Below, piece after piece: positions 1 to 8,571 of a DNA stretch of 17,609 nt (within the stretch, counting starts at the first letter, position 1; each line of letters begins with the position of its first letter). The DNA is from an uncultured Clostridia bacterium (GTDB taxonomy: Bacteria; Bacillota; Clostridia; UBA1381). The notes beneath the pieces are model-generated. The model was not told the DNA's origin and made no database searches. It worked only from the letters and a program-made list of their open reading frames with translations. The stretch lies in assembly GCA_910579415.1 (NCBI GenBank), contig CAJTUY010000014.1:10090-27698 (forward strand), in the 5' to 3' direction. Both the position numbers and the translations under genes were made by a program.

Positions 1-1028
1 CCGTCAAAATCATATACCGATTTATGCTGTCCCGACAGGCAAATAAGCATATACGGCATATTTACTCCGCTGTCTGCAATAAGCTTTATAAGCTTAAAAT
101 AAAATGCGGGGAAATATTCATTTTCTCTGAAAATCATTTCAGGATTTTTCTTGATGCTTAAAAAACCTCCTGCTGCTGCACCCCATTCATCCATGATTAT
201 TTCAACATCATTCAGACCATATTCCATGAGCATATCCTGCATCATAAGAACACGCTTTAAAATATTTTCGGGATTCATCTTTCCGTCTGTATTACTGTAC
301 TTAATATCCGAATATGAGTGAATTGACACAAAATCAAGTTTTGTTCTGTCCTTTGCCGCATGCTCAATAAACGCGCGTATAAACCCGTCACAATATGCCG
401 CTGACGGTCCTCCTGTCTTAACATACGGACATACTTTTTTCACGCCGTTTACAAATGAGTCGTAAAGCTTTATATACTCATCTATTTTATCCGTGTCATT
501 ATCGCTTTCATAATCAAAACAGGTTTTTGAAGTCACCCAGTATTCATGGTCAGGCTCGTTCCAGCAATGGAAATACCACTCACCCAAACGCTCAGCTCCG
601 TACCGCTCCATCAAATGTTCGGTATACCTGAAGCATATCTCTTCCCACAGTCTATAATCATACGGCGGCGAATTGTTGATACGCTTACCCTTATAACGAG
701 GTATGCCCGTGTCCTGTTTTGGATTTTCCGCAATGCAATCAGGCATAAAGTTAAAGCATATCAGAAGCTTAAAGCCTTTTTCCAGAAGATAATCTATTCT
801 TTGGTCGTTAAGCGTAAAATCATAGCTTAAATCACCGTTATCGTTTCTCGAAACAATATCCTCAAGCATGGCATAAATACGCACAAATTCTGCCGCGCGG
901 TCCTTTGCAACAGTTTCAAGTATGCGTTTGCCCCAATCGTCTTCAATTGCATCTGTCGGATGGAAATGCAGCGCATTCCAGAAATTATTAACTTTCGTTT
1001 TTTTGCCTCGTAAATCAATATCTACCAT
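1..1028 (-). CDS. GH39 family glycosidase (beta-xylosidase / alpha-L-iduronidase clan), 3' end cut by window edge
   Basis: Translating the minus strand from ATG at 1028 gives 342 uninterrupted residues that run off the left edge. It reads as a GH39 (clan GH-A) retaining glycosidase. A general acid/base sits in WNEPD (Glu158) and a likely nucleophile in MDEWGA (Glu281). The 123-residue spacing is close to the E160/E277 pair I recall for Thermoanaerobacterium beta-xylosidase. The early HFHPTDAIEDDW region and VSIHSYS before the nucleophile also fit a TIM barrel. No signal peptide is visible, so it should act in the cytoplasm on imported oligosaccharides. Its start overlaps the end of the GH88 gene by 7 nt, and a GGAGGAG ribosome site at 1039-1045, inside the GH88 coding sequence, selects this ATG; the two are probably translationally coupled. 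GH39 includes xylosidases, iduronidases, arabinofuranosidases and others, so the sugar removed is not determined. About a third of a typical GH39, the C-terminal part, is missing from the window. Confidence 0.85.
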   Translation of the reverse strand, partial: MVDIDLRGKKTKVNNFWNALHFHPTDAIEDDWGKRILETVAKDRAAEFVRIYAMLEDIVSRNDNGDLSYDFTLNDQRIDYLLEKGFKLLICFNFMPDCIAENPKQDTGIPRYKGKRINNSPPYDYRLWEEICFRYTEHLMERYGAERLGEWYFHCWNEPDHEYWVTSKTCFDYESDNDTDKIDEYIKLYDSFVNGVKKVCPYVKTGGPSAAYCDGFIRAFIEHAAKDRTKLDFVSIHSYSDIKYSNTDGKMNPENILKRVLMMQDMLMEYGLNDVEIIMDEWGAAAGGFLSIKKNPEMIFRENEYFPAFYFKLIKLIADSGVNMPYMLICLSGQHKSVYDFD

Positions 1029-2152
1029 AGCAGCACATCTCCTCCTCGAAGCTTATACAAAGCCTCAGCAAAATAGTAATCACCGTATATCAGCGGTAAA
1101 TCCTGCAAGCCGTCATGGTATGCTTCACAGCCGTTTTTAATCAGCGTATCATTTTCACAATCCCAGTCCGCATAATCACGTTCGGTTGCCTTTAATATAC
1201 GCATTGCCGAATTAAAGTAGAGCTTTTTTTCATGTTCCGGCACTATTCTGTAAAGCTCTAAAAGTCCGCATGCCGCACAGGTGCCTGCCGATGTATCATG
1301 ATACACAGGCATATCCGGCGCGCGAAAATCACACAGCGGCACGCTGTCTTCTGTCAGATTTGCTATAAAATAATGCGCCGCGCGCTTGGAAGCATCCAAA
1401 AATGCAGTGTTGCCTGTATGGATATAACTTAGTACAAAACCATACACAGCCCATGCCTGACCGCGTGACCATGACGAGGTTTTTGAATTATAGCCCTGAG
1501 TCTTATCGGGAATTGTTACTTCTCCTGTCTGTATATCATAATTTATAACATGATATACAGACCCGTCCGGACGAAGATGATTTTTCATTGCCGACATTGC
1601 ATGCTTTTCCGCTATAAGCTTAAATCTCGGGTCATGAGTAATGTCAGACGCAAGATATAAAAGCGGTAAATTCATCATACAGTCAATTATGGAATAACCA
1701 AGTCTGTCCTCTCCGTTCCATGCTCTTATGTATTCCGCGTTTATATTATATCGTGCCGCCAGAGCCGAAGCGGCGGCAAGAATCCTGTTTTTAGAGTCCC
1801 GTCCTCCGAACAGCCTGTAATTTGCTCCTGCCGACAGCAGCCACATAAAGCCCGTATCATGATTCAAATCATCTGCATTTTTCAGGGCTTCATCAAGCAG
1901 CATCTCATTATATTCAGCGATTTCCCGATACCGCTCATCTTTACTGCTCATATACATAAGCCACATAAGTCCCGCCCAGAAACCGTTAGTCCAGCGTCCT
2001 ATTTTTTTATAACGCCAGTCGTCATGAACACCGTTTATTGTAGTATACGGTATCTTTTCCGCGCTTCGTTCGCGAACATATCTGAGCTTGTTTTCAAGCT
2101 TTCTCTGAGTTTCCTCAATCCATTCAATATGGGGTTCAATATATTTATCCAT
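1022..2152 (-). CDS. GH88 unsaturated glucuronyl hydrolase
   Basis: This is a 376-residue cytoplasmic protein (no signal peptide), almost exactly the length of the Bacillus sp. GL1 unsaturated glucuronyl hydrolase. GH88 enzymes hydrate the 4,5-unsaturated uronic acid left at the non-reducing end by polysaccharide lyases, which releases it. Family hallmarks in order are WTNGFWAGLMW near residue 55, NHDTGFMW (Asp99, matching the catalytic-region Asp88 I recall for that enzyme), IRAWN near 143, IIDCMMNLPLLY (Asp157, matching Asp149), SSWSRGQAW near 226 and DTSAGTCAACGLLEL near 287. GH105 is the main alternative, but the HDTGFMW, IRAWN and IIDCMMN pattern favours GH88. The frame opens at a GTG at 2158, but ATG at 2152 is preferred because AGCAGGTG (2158-2165) lies 5 nt upstream of it and overlaps the stop of the preceding gene. 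It lies downstream of a lyase in the same operon, which is the expected pairing. Confidence 0.92.
   Translation of the reverse strand: MDKYIEPHIEWIEETQRKLENKLRYVRERSAEKIPYTTINGVHDDWRYKKIGRWTNGFWAGLMWLMYMSSKDERYREIAEYNEMLLDEALKNADDLNHDTGFMWLLSAGANYRLFGGRDSKNRILAAASALAARYNINAEYIRAWNGEDRLGYSIIDCMMNLPLLYLASDITHDPRFKLIAEKHAMSAMKNHLRPDGSVYHVINYDIQTGEVTIPDKTQGYNSKTSSWSRGQAWAVYGFVLSYIHTGNTAFLDASKRAAHYFIANLTEDSVPLCDFRAPDMPVYHDTSAGTCAACGLLELYRIVPEHEKKLYFNSAMRILKATERDYADWDCENDTLIKNGCEAYHDGLQDLPLIYGDYYFAEALYKLRGGDVLLW
1039..1045 (-). promoter_or_regulatory. Ribosome binding site of the GH39 gene inside the GH88 gene
   Basis: GGAGGAG on the coding strand encodes part of the GH88 C-terminus (GGD) and lies 10 bases before the GH39 ATG at 1028, six bases beyond which the GH88 gene stops. 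Confidence 0.75.
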
Positions 2153-2163
2153 AAACACACCTG

Positions 2164-2700
2164 CTAATTTCTTTCTGCTGTTTCTATCATCATATATACC
2201 ATTTTTGCCGCTTCCGCTCTTGTGGCAAATGATTTGGGATTTACATTGCCGTTTTCATCGCCGGATATTATATCAAGACTACTGAGCTTTCTGACTGCTT
2301 CGGCAGCATAGTCAGAAATAAGGTCACTGTCATTAAATTCACTGCCTTTGCCGGTATATTCAATGTCCTTTAATACATTTGAAATAATAACCGCAATATC
2401 CTGACGCGTTATTTTGTTCCCTGTACCGAACTTCCCTTCACCTATTCCGCTTATTACTTCTGCACTCACGGCAGAGCATATATACGGATAATACCATTCA
2501 TCCGGCATTACGTCGGAAAATCCGCACTCATCACCCTGTTCCAGTTCAGCCGCCAGAACTATAAGCTTTACAAATTCTTCACGCGTTACATTTTCCATAG
2601 GCATAAACTCGTTTTCTGTTCTGCCGCTTATAATCTGGCGTTTATAAAGCTCTGTTATATATTTTTCCGCCCATGCCGCCTGATTTAGGTCATTAAAAAC
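2164..2700 (-). other. Three SLH repeats, cell-wall anchor of the non-catalytic protein
   Basis: These are residues 951-1128 counted from the ATG at 5550. The units start at FNDLNQAAWAEKYI, FSDVMPDEWYYPYI and FNDSDLISDYAAEAV and end with TREEF, TRQDI and TRAEA. The second unit's TRQDI is the most divergent. The order and linker match those of the lyase, so the two proteins probably share the same wall polymer. Confidence 0.92.
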
Positions 2701-5550
2701 AGGTTCATTATCATGTTTGGGCAATTCGGTAGGTACAGGCTCAACTGAAGGTTTAGGTGTAACGGATGGTTTCACCTGCGGCTTTACGGAGCCTCCTCCA
2801 CCGCCACCGCCTAAGGACGGAAATATCTGTTCGGTTCCGCTTACGCTTATTGAAAATTCCTTTTCCGCAGTCGTACCGTTACTGTTTACCACTGCACTCA
2901 ATTTAACTCCCTGAGCTTTATCGCCTCTTTTTACCGTAGCCGTATAAGTGTTATTTCCCTCTGACAGCGATATTACTGACGTATTTCCTGAATACCACTT
3001 TACTTCTGCATCTTTTATAGTTTTTTGAAGTTGGAAACTATTTTTAACAGCCCCCGAAGGAAGTCCCGACAATTTAACAAAATCGGCTGATGTTATAATG
3101 TCCTCTGCCGTAACAATATTTTCATCGTTTTCATCAGCATATACGCCTGCTTCACGTATACCCGCGCTGCCGTTTGTTTTTATCTCAAGCCTTAAATACA
3201 TGGCATCCTCAGAAGGGAATGTGATTTCATTGATGCCTTCATTCACATCTGTTTCCTGAATTTCCCGCCATTCTGTACCGTCCTCCGAAAGATATATTCC
3301 GATGTTTTTTATATTCTCACTTTTATATGGTACTATTACAATGCTGTTCACACGCTTCTTATTAAGAAGCATATAGTCTATGCAAAAGTCTGTATCCTGC
3401 GAATAATATGTTGATATATCATCATCATTTGTATTTTCCATATCAGTATCCCCACTGATAATACGAAGTCCGTAAATCAGATTTTTGCTGCTGTCACGCA
3501 ATATTTTGGCATCAAGCGCTTTTTCTGCACAGGCTTCGCCCTTTTTAATCTTAGCCGTAAGCTTTACCGGTATATCTTTATCTCTTTTCAATACCGTATA
3601 GCCGTTATCTGAAATTTCTATACATGCCTGAGGTTCAGCGGACCATTCAATCTCTGCGCCGTAAAATCCTCGAGGCAGAATACCGCTTTGAGTAAAAATA
3701 TTATGGGTTAATTCAAGATTTTTTTCGTTAAATCTAACCGCTTCCTCATCGGAAACCTGTTTTAAAACAGTTGCGTCCACCTCTATTGTAACTGTACCCT
3801 CAGGATAATCGTTTCTTCCTATAACCGCCCTGAGCCTGACTTTTTTATCCGCATCCTCAGGCTGTTTTAAAAGCATACCGTCATCGGCAATATATTCGGA
3901 GCTTTCTCCGTTTTCATCAAAGGCATACCAGTCGATTGTAACGCCGTAGCTTTCAGGATACGGAAGAAATAAATCTCCCGTTACCGCATCAAGCGAGCTT
4001 CTCATTTCATCAATTTCTGACTGAACCTTTTTGACAACACTTTTTACAGCATTTTCGGCATCAGTAATAAGCTCATAATTATAAAGCTTTAACTGAGGCA
4101 TATACTTTTCTGCATTGCCGTACAGCATACAGTACGCCGTATCGGTAGATGATATTTCAAGTTTGAATGCCGCGTCTGCACCGACACTGTTTATATAATC
4201 CGTAACATCCCACTCAATCCATTCCTTCTGTGAAGGATTTTGATTTATCGTTACGGAATATGTCCCCTTATGATTTATTAAATCCTGTGAGCTGTTCCAT
4301 GTCATATCAGCTGTACAATTGTCTGCATTGGGATAGTCAAGAGCTGTTATCGTAAGAGTAAATGCTCCCTGCATAAAATACGGCTTTAACCTCAGTACAG
4401 CCTTAGGAGTATACGGAAAAGCAGATGTATCAAACGGGAATTTAACAATACCTATATACTTTGTTTTGCTCTTTACATATGAATATATAACACTGTCAGG
4501 TGAACTCACCTCCGAATTGCTGCGTATATAATTTGTAAGACTCGGGTTATATACCCCCACCGGCGGAACGTACAGTTTAAAGCTTTTAACCCCGCTTAAA
4601 TCACCGTTTCTGATATCCGCCGACAGAGTTACTACCGCATCACCGTGCATAGAGGACGCAGGGCGGTTTACATGTGCGGTATATGTATCGCCTTCCCTTT
4701 CAAGGCTTATTACCGATTCAGTATCGCTGCGCCATTCCACTTCGCTTTTATATCCGTCATCTCTGTCAGTTCCGAGTACGGCAGGCAGGGTAAAATCTTC
4801 AGTAACCTGATGCTTTTTTTCTATCTGAAGCGACATTGTATCCTTTTTCAGATACCCTTCCCGTCCCGATGATACCACAAGCTGAGGAATATTGTCCGCA
4901 CTGGTTGTACCCTTGCCGTTATCCTGATATATTCTGAAATAATCGCTTGGAGAATAGGCGTCTGTACCGCATATCAAAAATGCACATTCTCCGTCACCGT
5001 TTTCATTTTCCTGACGCATCCGCTGCTGTACATAATCTGTTACGTCAAATTCCAGATAATCGGCTGAGGATACACCCTCCATATCCAACAAAGCAAGCAA
5101 AGGCACCTGTTCACTGTCGCGCGCGGCAAGTATTCCAAGCTTATTTGCAAGGTCATAATTCATGCCTCCGTCTGACCATTGCGACATCATATTATCATCA
5201 CTTATACCATATATTGCAATTTTCGGCAAACCCGGATTTTGGTTTACCCTGACCTTCAGCGCTATATGATTTGCTGTTTCACAAACAGCCTCCAGACTAT
5301 CTGACGCGCCTGAGCCGTAACGGAACCTCATTACTCCGATACGCTCGGAGGAGGCTCTACCGTCTACAATCATTGTAGTATCACCCGAATAATCGTTAGT
5401 ACCGTATCCCTTTCGTATATAGGTATCATACTCAACAGGAATTGAAAGCGTAAAGCTTTCCTCCTCCGCCTTTACCTGTACACCGCCTAACGAAGCACAT
5501 GCCATGCAAATCATCAATATATGGCAAAATATTCTTTTTGTCATCGGCAT
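2164..5550 (-). CDS. Secreted SLH-anchored DNRLRE / Ig-like / discoidin-like multimodular protein without a catalytic domain
   Basis: This 1128-residue protein has a signal peptide (TKRIFCHILMICMACASLGG, cleavage likely after VKA near residue 28). Modules, in rough residues: DNRLRE/CBM96-type 32-228 (FDVTDYVQ strand signature); atrophied bacterial Ig-like 238-330; second DNRLRE-type 331-492 (WDVTDYIN); two Ig-like units about 498-685 (IDWYAF, IEWSAE); an F5/8 type C (discoidin)-like domain about 686-808 (NIGIYLSEDGTEW); another Ig-like unit 810-906 (VKWYSGNTSVISL); a seven-glycine run and Pro/Lys/Thr linker 914-950; three SLH repeats 951-1125 (TREEF, TRQDI, TRAEA). No glycosidase, lyase or esterase motif is seen. 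It is inferred to be a wall-bound glycan-binding or scaffold protein helping the lyase encoded upstream. A TTG at 5565 could open the frame, but it overlaps the ribosome site; ATG at 5550 has GGAGGAG (5557-5563) seven bases upstream. Domain borders are by eye. Confidence 0.85.
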   Translation of the reverse strand: MPMTKRIFCHILMICMACASLGGVQVKAEEESFTLSIPVEYDTYIRKGYGTNDYSGDTTMIVDGRASSERIGVMRFRYGSGASDSLEAVCETANHIALKVRVNQNPGLPKIAIYGISDDNMMSQWSDGGMNYDLANKLGILAARDSEQVPLLALLDMEGVSSADYLEFDVTDYVQQRMRQENENGDGECAFLICGTDAYSPSDYFRIYQDNGKGTTSADNIPQLVVSSGREGYLKKDTMSLQIEKKHQVTEDFTLPAVLGTDRDDGYKSEVEWRSDTESVISLEREGDTYTAHVNRPASSMHGDAVVTLSADIRNGDLSGVKSFKLYVPPVGVYNPSLTNYIRSNSEVSSPDSVIYSYVKSKTKYIGIVKFPFDTSAFPYTPKAVLRLKPYFMQGAFTLTITALDYPNADNCTADMTWNSSQDLINHKGTYSVTINQNPSQKEWIEWDVTDYINSVGADAAFKLEISSTDTAYCMLYGNAEKYMPQLKLYNYELITDAENAVKSVVKKVQSEIDEMRSSLDAVTGDLFLPYPESYGVTIDWYAFDENGESSEYIADDGMLLKQPEDADKKVRLRAVIGRNDYPEGTVTIEVDATVLKQVSDEEAVRFNEKNLELTHNIFTQSGILPRGFYGAEIEWSAEPQACIEISDNGYTVLKRDKDIPVKLTAKIKKGEACAEKALDAKILRDSSKNLIYGLRIISGDTDMENTNDDDISTYYSQDTDFCIDYMLLNKKRVNSIVIVPYKSENIKNIGIYLSEDGTEWREIQETDVNEGINEITFPSEDAMYLRLEIKTNGSAGIREAGVYADENDENIVTAEDIITSADFVKLSGLPSGAVKNSFQLQKTIKDAEVKWYSGNTSVISLSEGNNTYTATVKRGDKAQGVKLSAVVNSNGTTAEKEFSISVSGTEQIFPSLGGGGGGGSVKPQVKPSVTPKPSVEPVPTELPKHDNEPVFNDLNQAAWAEKYITELYKRQIISGRTENEFMPMENVTREEFVKLIVLAAELEQGDECGFSDVMPDEWYYPYICSAVSAEVISGIGEGKFGTGNKITRQDIAVIISNVLKDIEYTGKGSEFNDSDLISDYAAEAVRKLSSLDIISGDENGNVNPKSFATRAEAAKMVYMMIETAERN
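2791..2811 (-). repeat. Seven-glycine run before the SLH linker
   Basis: Seven consecutive glycine codons (residues 914-920 from the ATG at 5550) are followed by SVKPQVKPSVTPKPS. It is positionally equivalent to the run in the lyase and acts as the hinge between binding modules and wall anchor. Confidence 0.9.
3121..3498 (-). other. F5/8 type C (discoidin)-like binding domain
   Basis: This encodes about 125 residues of the 1128-residue SLH protein. The stretch opens with LIYGLRIISGDTDMENTNDDD and continues with a hydrophobic strand (VNSIVIVPY), NIGIYLSEDGTEWREI and MYLRLEIKTNGSAGIREAGVY, the usual strand order of a discoidin-like carbohydrate-binding fold. It separates two Ig-like units. Ligand unknown. 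Confidence 0.65.
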
Positions 5551-5556
5551 AGTTAT

Positions 5557-5563
5557 CTCCTCC
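5557..5563 (-). promoter_or_regulatory. Ribosome binding site that fixes the start of the 1128-residue SLH protein
   Basis: GGAGGAG lies 6 bases before ATG 5550. A longer start at TTG 5565 would place this site inside the coding sequence as the two Glu codons, so the shorter protein is preferred. Confidence 0.8.
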
Positions 5564-5587
5564 AATTCATTTCTATTGTCTTACTTA

Positions 5588-8557
5588 TTATTCTGCTGTT
5601 TTATAAACACTTGAAGCCGCAGATGGCATCATGTTATCCTTCCATACAAACACACCTATTCTGCCAAGCTGACCGTCTGCATTTATATCCACTCTGGTAG
5701 CAATATCAAGTCCCCACATATGGAGCAGTACACCGTCTGTACCGTATGTTGCAATATACAGCTTTTCACCGTCTTTAAACTCTGTACCGGCAATTGTTCC
5801 GGCAACTATATGCTGTCCTTCTCTGAAATTGGAAATTTCCTTTCCGTCAGTTGTGAATGTCACTATACTAGGCAGTATGGTAATATGAAATTTCTTGCTT
5901 TCGCTGTAATTTCCGTTTATTACCGTTGCCGTAAGAACAACATTGGTTTTCTCTGCAACAGCCTGAACCGACGCATTTTCTCCGTCTATTGTTATAAGCC
6001 CGCTGTCAGATGTCCATACAATCCGGGAGCCGCGTTCACCGGAAACAGGCAGTCTGAAATCTCCGTATGCCTGACCCAAAATAGAAATCGCCGCCATATC
6101 CGCCGCTGTATCGTCATTTCCGACCGGAACTATTTTAACATTAAAGCTTCTTGTGGTTACATAAGTACCCTTAGTAACTGTTGCCGTCAGTGTTGCCGGC
6201 GTTTCAGCCGTAACCGCCTGAACCACTGCATTTTCTCCGTCTATTGTTATAAGCTCACTGTCGCTTGACCATGTAATCTGTGAACCGTTTTCTCCTATAA
6301 GCGGCAATGTGAAGCTTCCGCTTATTTCCTTTGAAAGGTTAATTGCAGCCGCGTCTGCTTCCGCGTCTGCCGCGCTTGTATCACCGCCGGCAGGAACAAT
6401 TTTTATATCAAAGGTTCTTGTTGTTTCGTTATCACCTTTCTTTACAACTGCCGTCAGTGTAACCTCTGTTTCCTCATTTACTTCTGAAACAACAGCATTT
6501 TCACCATCAAATGAAACAACATCACTGCTGCTTGACCATGTAATCTGTGAACCATGCTCACCCAAAACAGGAACCTTAAACGAACCGCTCACTACCTTTG
6601 AAATGCTGATTGCCTCCGCATCTGCCGTCACATCAGCCTCTGTATTAAGAGGAATTATCGTGATTTCAAATTTCTTTGTATCTGTATAATTTCCGTTAGT
6701 CAGAGTTGCGGTAAGCTCTGTAATCGTTTCTTCCGAAACCTTCGCCGGCGTTGCTGTTTCTCCTTCTATTGAAATCAAAGCGCTGTCTGCCGCTGTCCAT
6801 ATAATCTGTGAACCATTTTCTCCTGCAAGCGGCAGGGTAAAGCTTTCGCTTACCTGATTTGGTATTGTAAGAGCTTCTTTATCCGCTGCCAGATTATCTC
6901 GCGCGGCAGGAATTATCGTTACTTCAAATTCCTTTTCTCTTGTATATTCACCCTTTGTTATAACCGCCTTCAGTATTACCTTTGTTTCCTCCTGAACCTC
7001 CTGAACCGTTACCGAACCATCCTGATTATTAACGATAACAAATTCACTCTCTGCCGACCACTCAATTTGCGAGCCGTTTGCGCCTGTTACGGGAACGGTA
7101 AAACTTGTTTTTGTTTCTTCGGGAACTGTAATAGCGTTTGCATCATTCGCCGCCGCGCCCGCATCTCCGCGTAAAATTTCCAAATACGGTCTATGCTCCT
7201 GAGTGTCACATTCACGTGTGTCAAAATACGCCTGAACGCTGTCTCCGTAAATTCTTAACGCATATATACCGTCATTCTGTGATTTTATGTAATCTGTAAT
7301 ATCTATTGAAATTACATTTCCTATTTCACTGTATTTAATAGTTTTATTGGCAATCACTTCTCCTGTGCCATAACCTTCAAGCGCCGAGTCCAACAGCCCC
7401 AGTTCAGCTCCGGTATTATATGTAAGTGTTTCTTCGTCCCACGAAGTTTTATCATTTCCCTCAAGTCCGTAAACCGTAATCCCAAAACTATCTTTATCAG
7501 CAGCGGGATTCTTAATTTCTCTGAGATGCAAGTTCAGAACTGCCTCGCCTATTTCATCAGCATTTATATCCATTACGTTAAAACGAATAAGATTTTGTCT
7601 GCCGCTGCCGTGTATATACAAATTTTTTGTATCATTAAAGTTATTGTCAGGATTGCTCTTCTGCGCATAACTGTCGGCAGTAGGTACAGCTTTTACGATA
7701 TCAGATGTTATGACCGCCGGTACTGTTACAATAAATTCTTTTGTTTTGATTGTTTCGCCGACCGTAATGCTTGCTGTAAGTGTTACCTGTTTATCTCCAT
7801 CTTCTTCACCCGGACGCGTAACAACAGCATTGGCTCCGTCAATAGCAATTGCCGCATCTGATGACGTCCATACAATTGATGTGTCATATTTGCCAGTTAA
7901 AGGAAGCGTAAAGTTCTCAGACACCGTATCGTTTAACGGCTCTATTGCGTCAATTGCCGACTGCGCCTTTGCCTCGTCGCTGTAATCGGCTTCAAGTGAG
8001 AAAGTGTTGCACCTTACATCAGCGTTGCCTGTACCGACAATTGTAAATAAATACTTATTATCGGTCTGCGCCTGTATATATTTACTCACGTCAACCGATA
8101 CGGTAACCTTTCCCGTATCCGTTGCCGTTCCCAACAAATCGCCCTTTTCTCTTAATGACGTATCATAAGGCTCATAGGTCGTAGTAGCTGCTTCGGGGTC
8201 TACAATCTTCGGCAGATAATCGTCCTTTGTCATACTCTCCTCTGATGATACGCCCAGAACCTTTAGAGTAAACTTTTCTTCGTATCTGTTCTGTCCTATG
8301 TTCAGCTTTACAACAGGAGCATTTTTTAAATATTCTGCTTCGGTTTCACTCGCTTCAAAGAAAAGGTAGCCGTGACGTGTGCTTTGAGTACGCAGTGTAG
8401 TCGCCACTGTGACCATTGGCGGTGTTTTAGTCCAGTCAACCCACCATTTTTGTGCGGGTGAAAGAGGCGTTTCCTCCGCCATAGCAGGTATACTTAACAT
8501 TCCCAAACACATTACAGCCGCCAAAAGCATTGCAATTGTTTTTCTAATACATTTCAT
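5588..8557 (-). CDS. Secreted DNRLRE and six-fold Ig-like repeat protein, no cell-wall anchor
   Basis: This 989-residue protein has a signal peptide (MKCIRKTIAMLLAAVMCLGM, cleavage likely after AMA at 27). A DNRLRE-like region (about 34-192) is followed by an Ig-like unit (198-281), a second, clearer DNRLRE domain (285-465, IDITDYIKSQND) and five tandem Ig-like repeats (about 470-896) with the core GSQITWSS...IDGENAVVQAV...LTATV. A C-terminal domain (897-989) ends in GRIGVFVWKDNMMPSA; a similar VFxW...MxP ending is common on secreted clostridial proteins. No SLH, LPXTG, dockerin or enzyme motif is visible, unlike both flanking secreted proteins. The start is firm: AAAGGAGGT (8565-8573) sits 7 nt upstream and overlaps the stop of the lyase gene. 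The role is inferred as glycan binding or spacing, perhaps docked non-covalently to its SLH-bearing neighbours; it could also be a structural or adhesive protein. The repeats share DNA identity, which suggests fairly recent internal duplication. Confidence 0.82.
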   Translation of the reverse strand: MKCIRKTIAMLLAAVMCLGMLSIPAMAEETPLSPAQKWWVDWTKTPPMVTVATTLRTQSTRHGYLFFEASETEAEYLKNAPVVKLNIGQNRYEEKFTLKVLGVSSEESMTKDDYLPKIVDPEAATTTYEPYDTSLREKGDLLGTATDTGKVTVSVDVSKYIQAQTDNKYLFTIVGTGNADVRCNTFSLEADYSDEAKAQSAIDAIEPLNDTVSENFTLPLTGKYDTSIVWTSSDAAIAIDGANAVVTRPGEEDGDKQVTLTASITVGETIKTKEFIVTVPAVITSDIVKAVPTADSYAQKSNPDNNFNDTKNLYIHGSGRQNLIRFNVMDINADEIGEAVLNLHLREIKNPAADKDSFGITVYGLEGNDKTSWDEETLTYNTGAELGLLDSALEGYGTGEVIANKTIKYSEIGNVISIDITDYIKSQNDGIYALRIYGDSVQAYFDTRECDTQEHRPYLEILRGDAGAAANDANAITVPEETKTSFTVPVTGANGSQIEWSAESEFVIVNNQDGSVTVQEVQEETKVILKAVITKGEYTREKEFEVTIIPAARDNLAADKEALTIPNQVSESFTLPLAGENGSQIIWTAADSALISIEGETATPAKVSEETITELTATLTNGNYTDTKKFEITIIPLNTEADVTADAEAISISKVVSGSFKVPVLGEHGSQITWSSSSDVVSFDGENAVVSEVNEETEVTLTAVVKKGDNETTRTFDIKIVPAGGDTSAADAEADAAAINLSKEISGSFTLPLIGENGSQITWSSDSELITIDGENAVVQAVTAETPATLTATVTKGTYVTTRSFNVKIVPVGNDDTAADMAAISILGQAYGDFRLPVSGERGSRIVWTSDSGLITIDGENASVQAVAEKTNVVLTATVINGNYSESKKFHITILPSIVTFTTDGKEISNFREGQHIVAGTIAGTEFKDGEKLYIATYGTDGVLLHMWGLDIATRVDINADGQLGRIGVFVWKDNMMPSAASSVYKTAE
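5873..7150 (-). repeat. Five tandem Ig-like repeats of about 85 codons
   Basis: This coding tandem repeat lies inside the 989-residue secreted protein (residues about 470-896). Each unit carries SFTLPL-G-GSQI-W-S, a short IDGEN strand, an ETxxxLTA strand and a closing F-ITIIP strand. DNA identity persists locally: a 27-base stretch is identical at 5973-5999 and 6228-6254 (offset 255 nt, 85 codons), and a 24-base stretch is identical at 6263-6286 and 6530-6553 (offset 267 nt, 89 codons). Both offsets keep frame. A sixth, more diverged unit lies separately upstream at residues 198-281. Confidence 0.85.
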
Positions 8558-8571
8558 AATTTAGACCTCCT

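Noticed and set aside
827..1018. 63-codon minus-strand open frame overlapping the start of GH39
   Set aside because: It is an alternative frame of the GH39 gene, whose own frame has clear catalytic motifs and runs uninterrupted to the window edge.
2164..5565. TTG start at 5565 for the 1128-residue SLH protein
   Set aside because: It would translate the ribosome binding site itself; ATG 5550 has ideal spacing and leads straight into the signal peptide.
5588..5867. DINADGQLG near the C-terminus of the 989-residue protein as a dockerin calcium loop
   Set aside because: Only one such segment is present, not the duplicated pair a dockerin needs, and the surrounding sequence matches the common clostridial C-terminal domain ending in VFxW.
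5720..6268. 182-codon open frame on the plus strand
   Set aside because: It lies wholly antisense to the Ig-repeat gene, is rich in Cys, Arg and Tyr without any family pattern, and is explained by the periodic codon use of the repeats below it.
5873..7150. Regular repeats that could suggest a CRISPR array
   Set aside because: The period is about 255-267 nt, the units are coding and in frame, and there are no short identical repeats with unique spacers.
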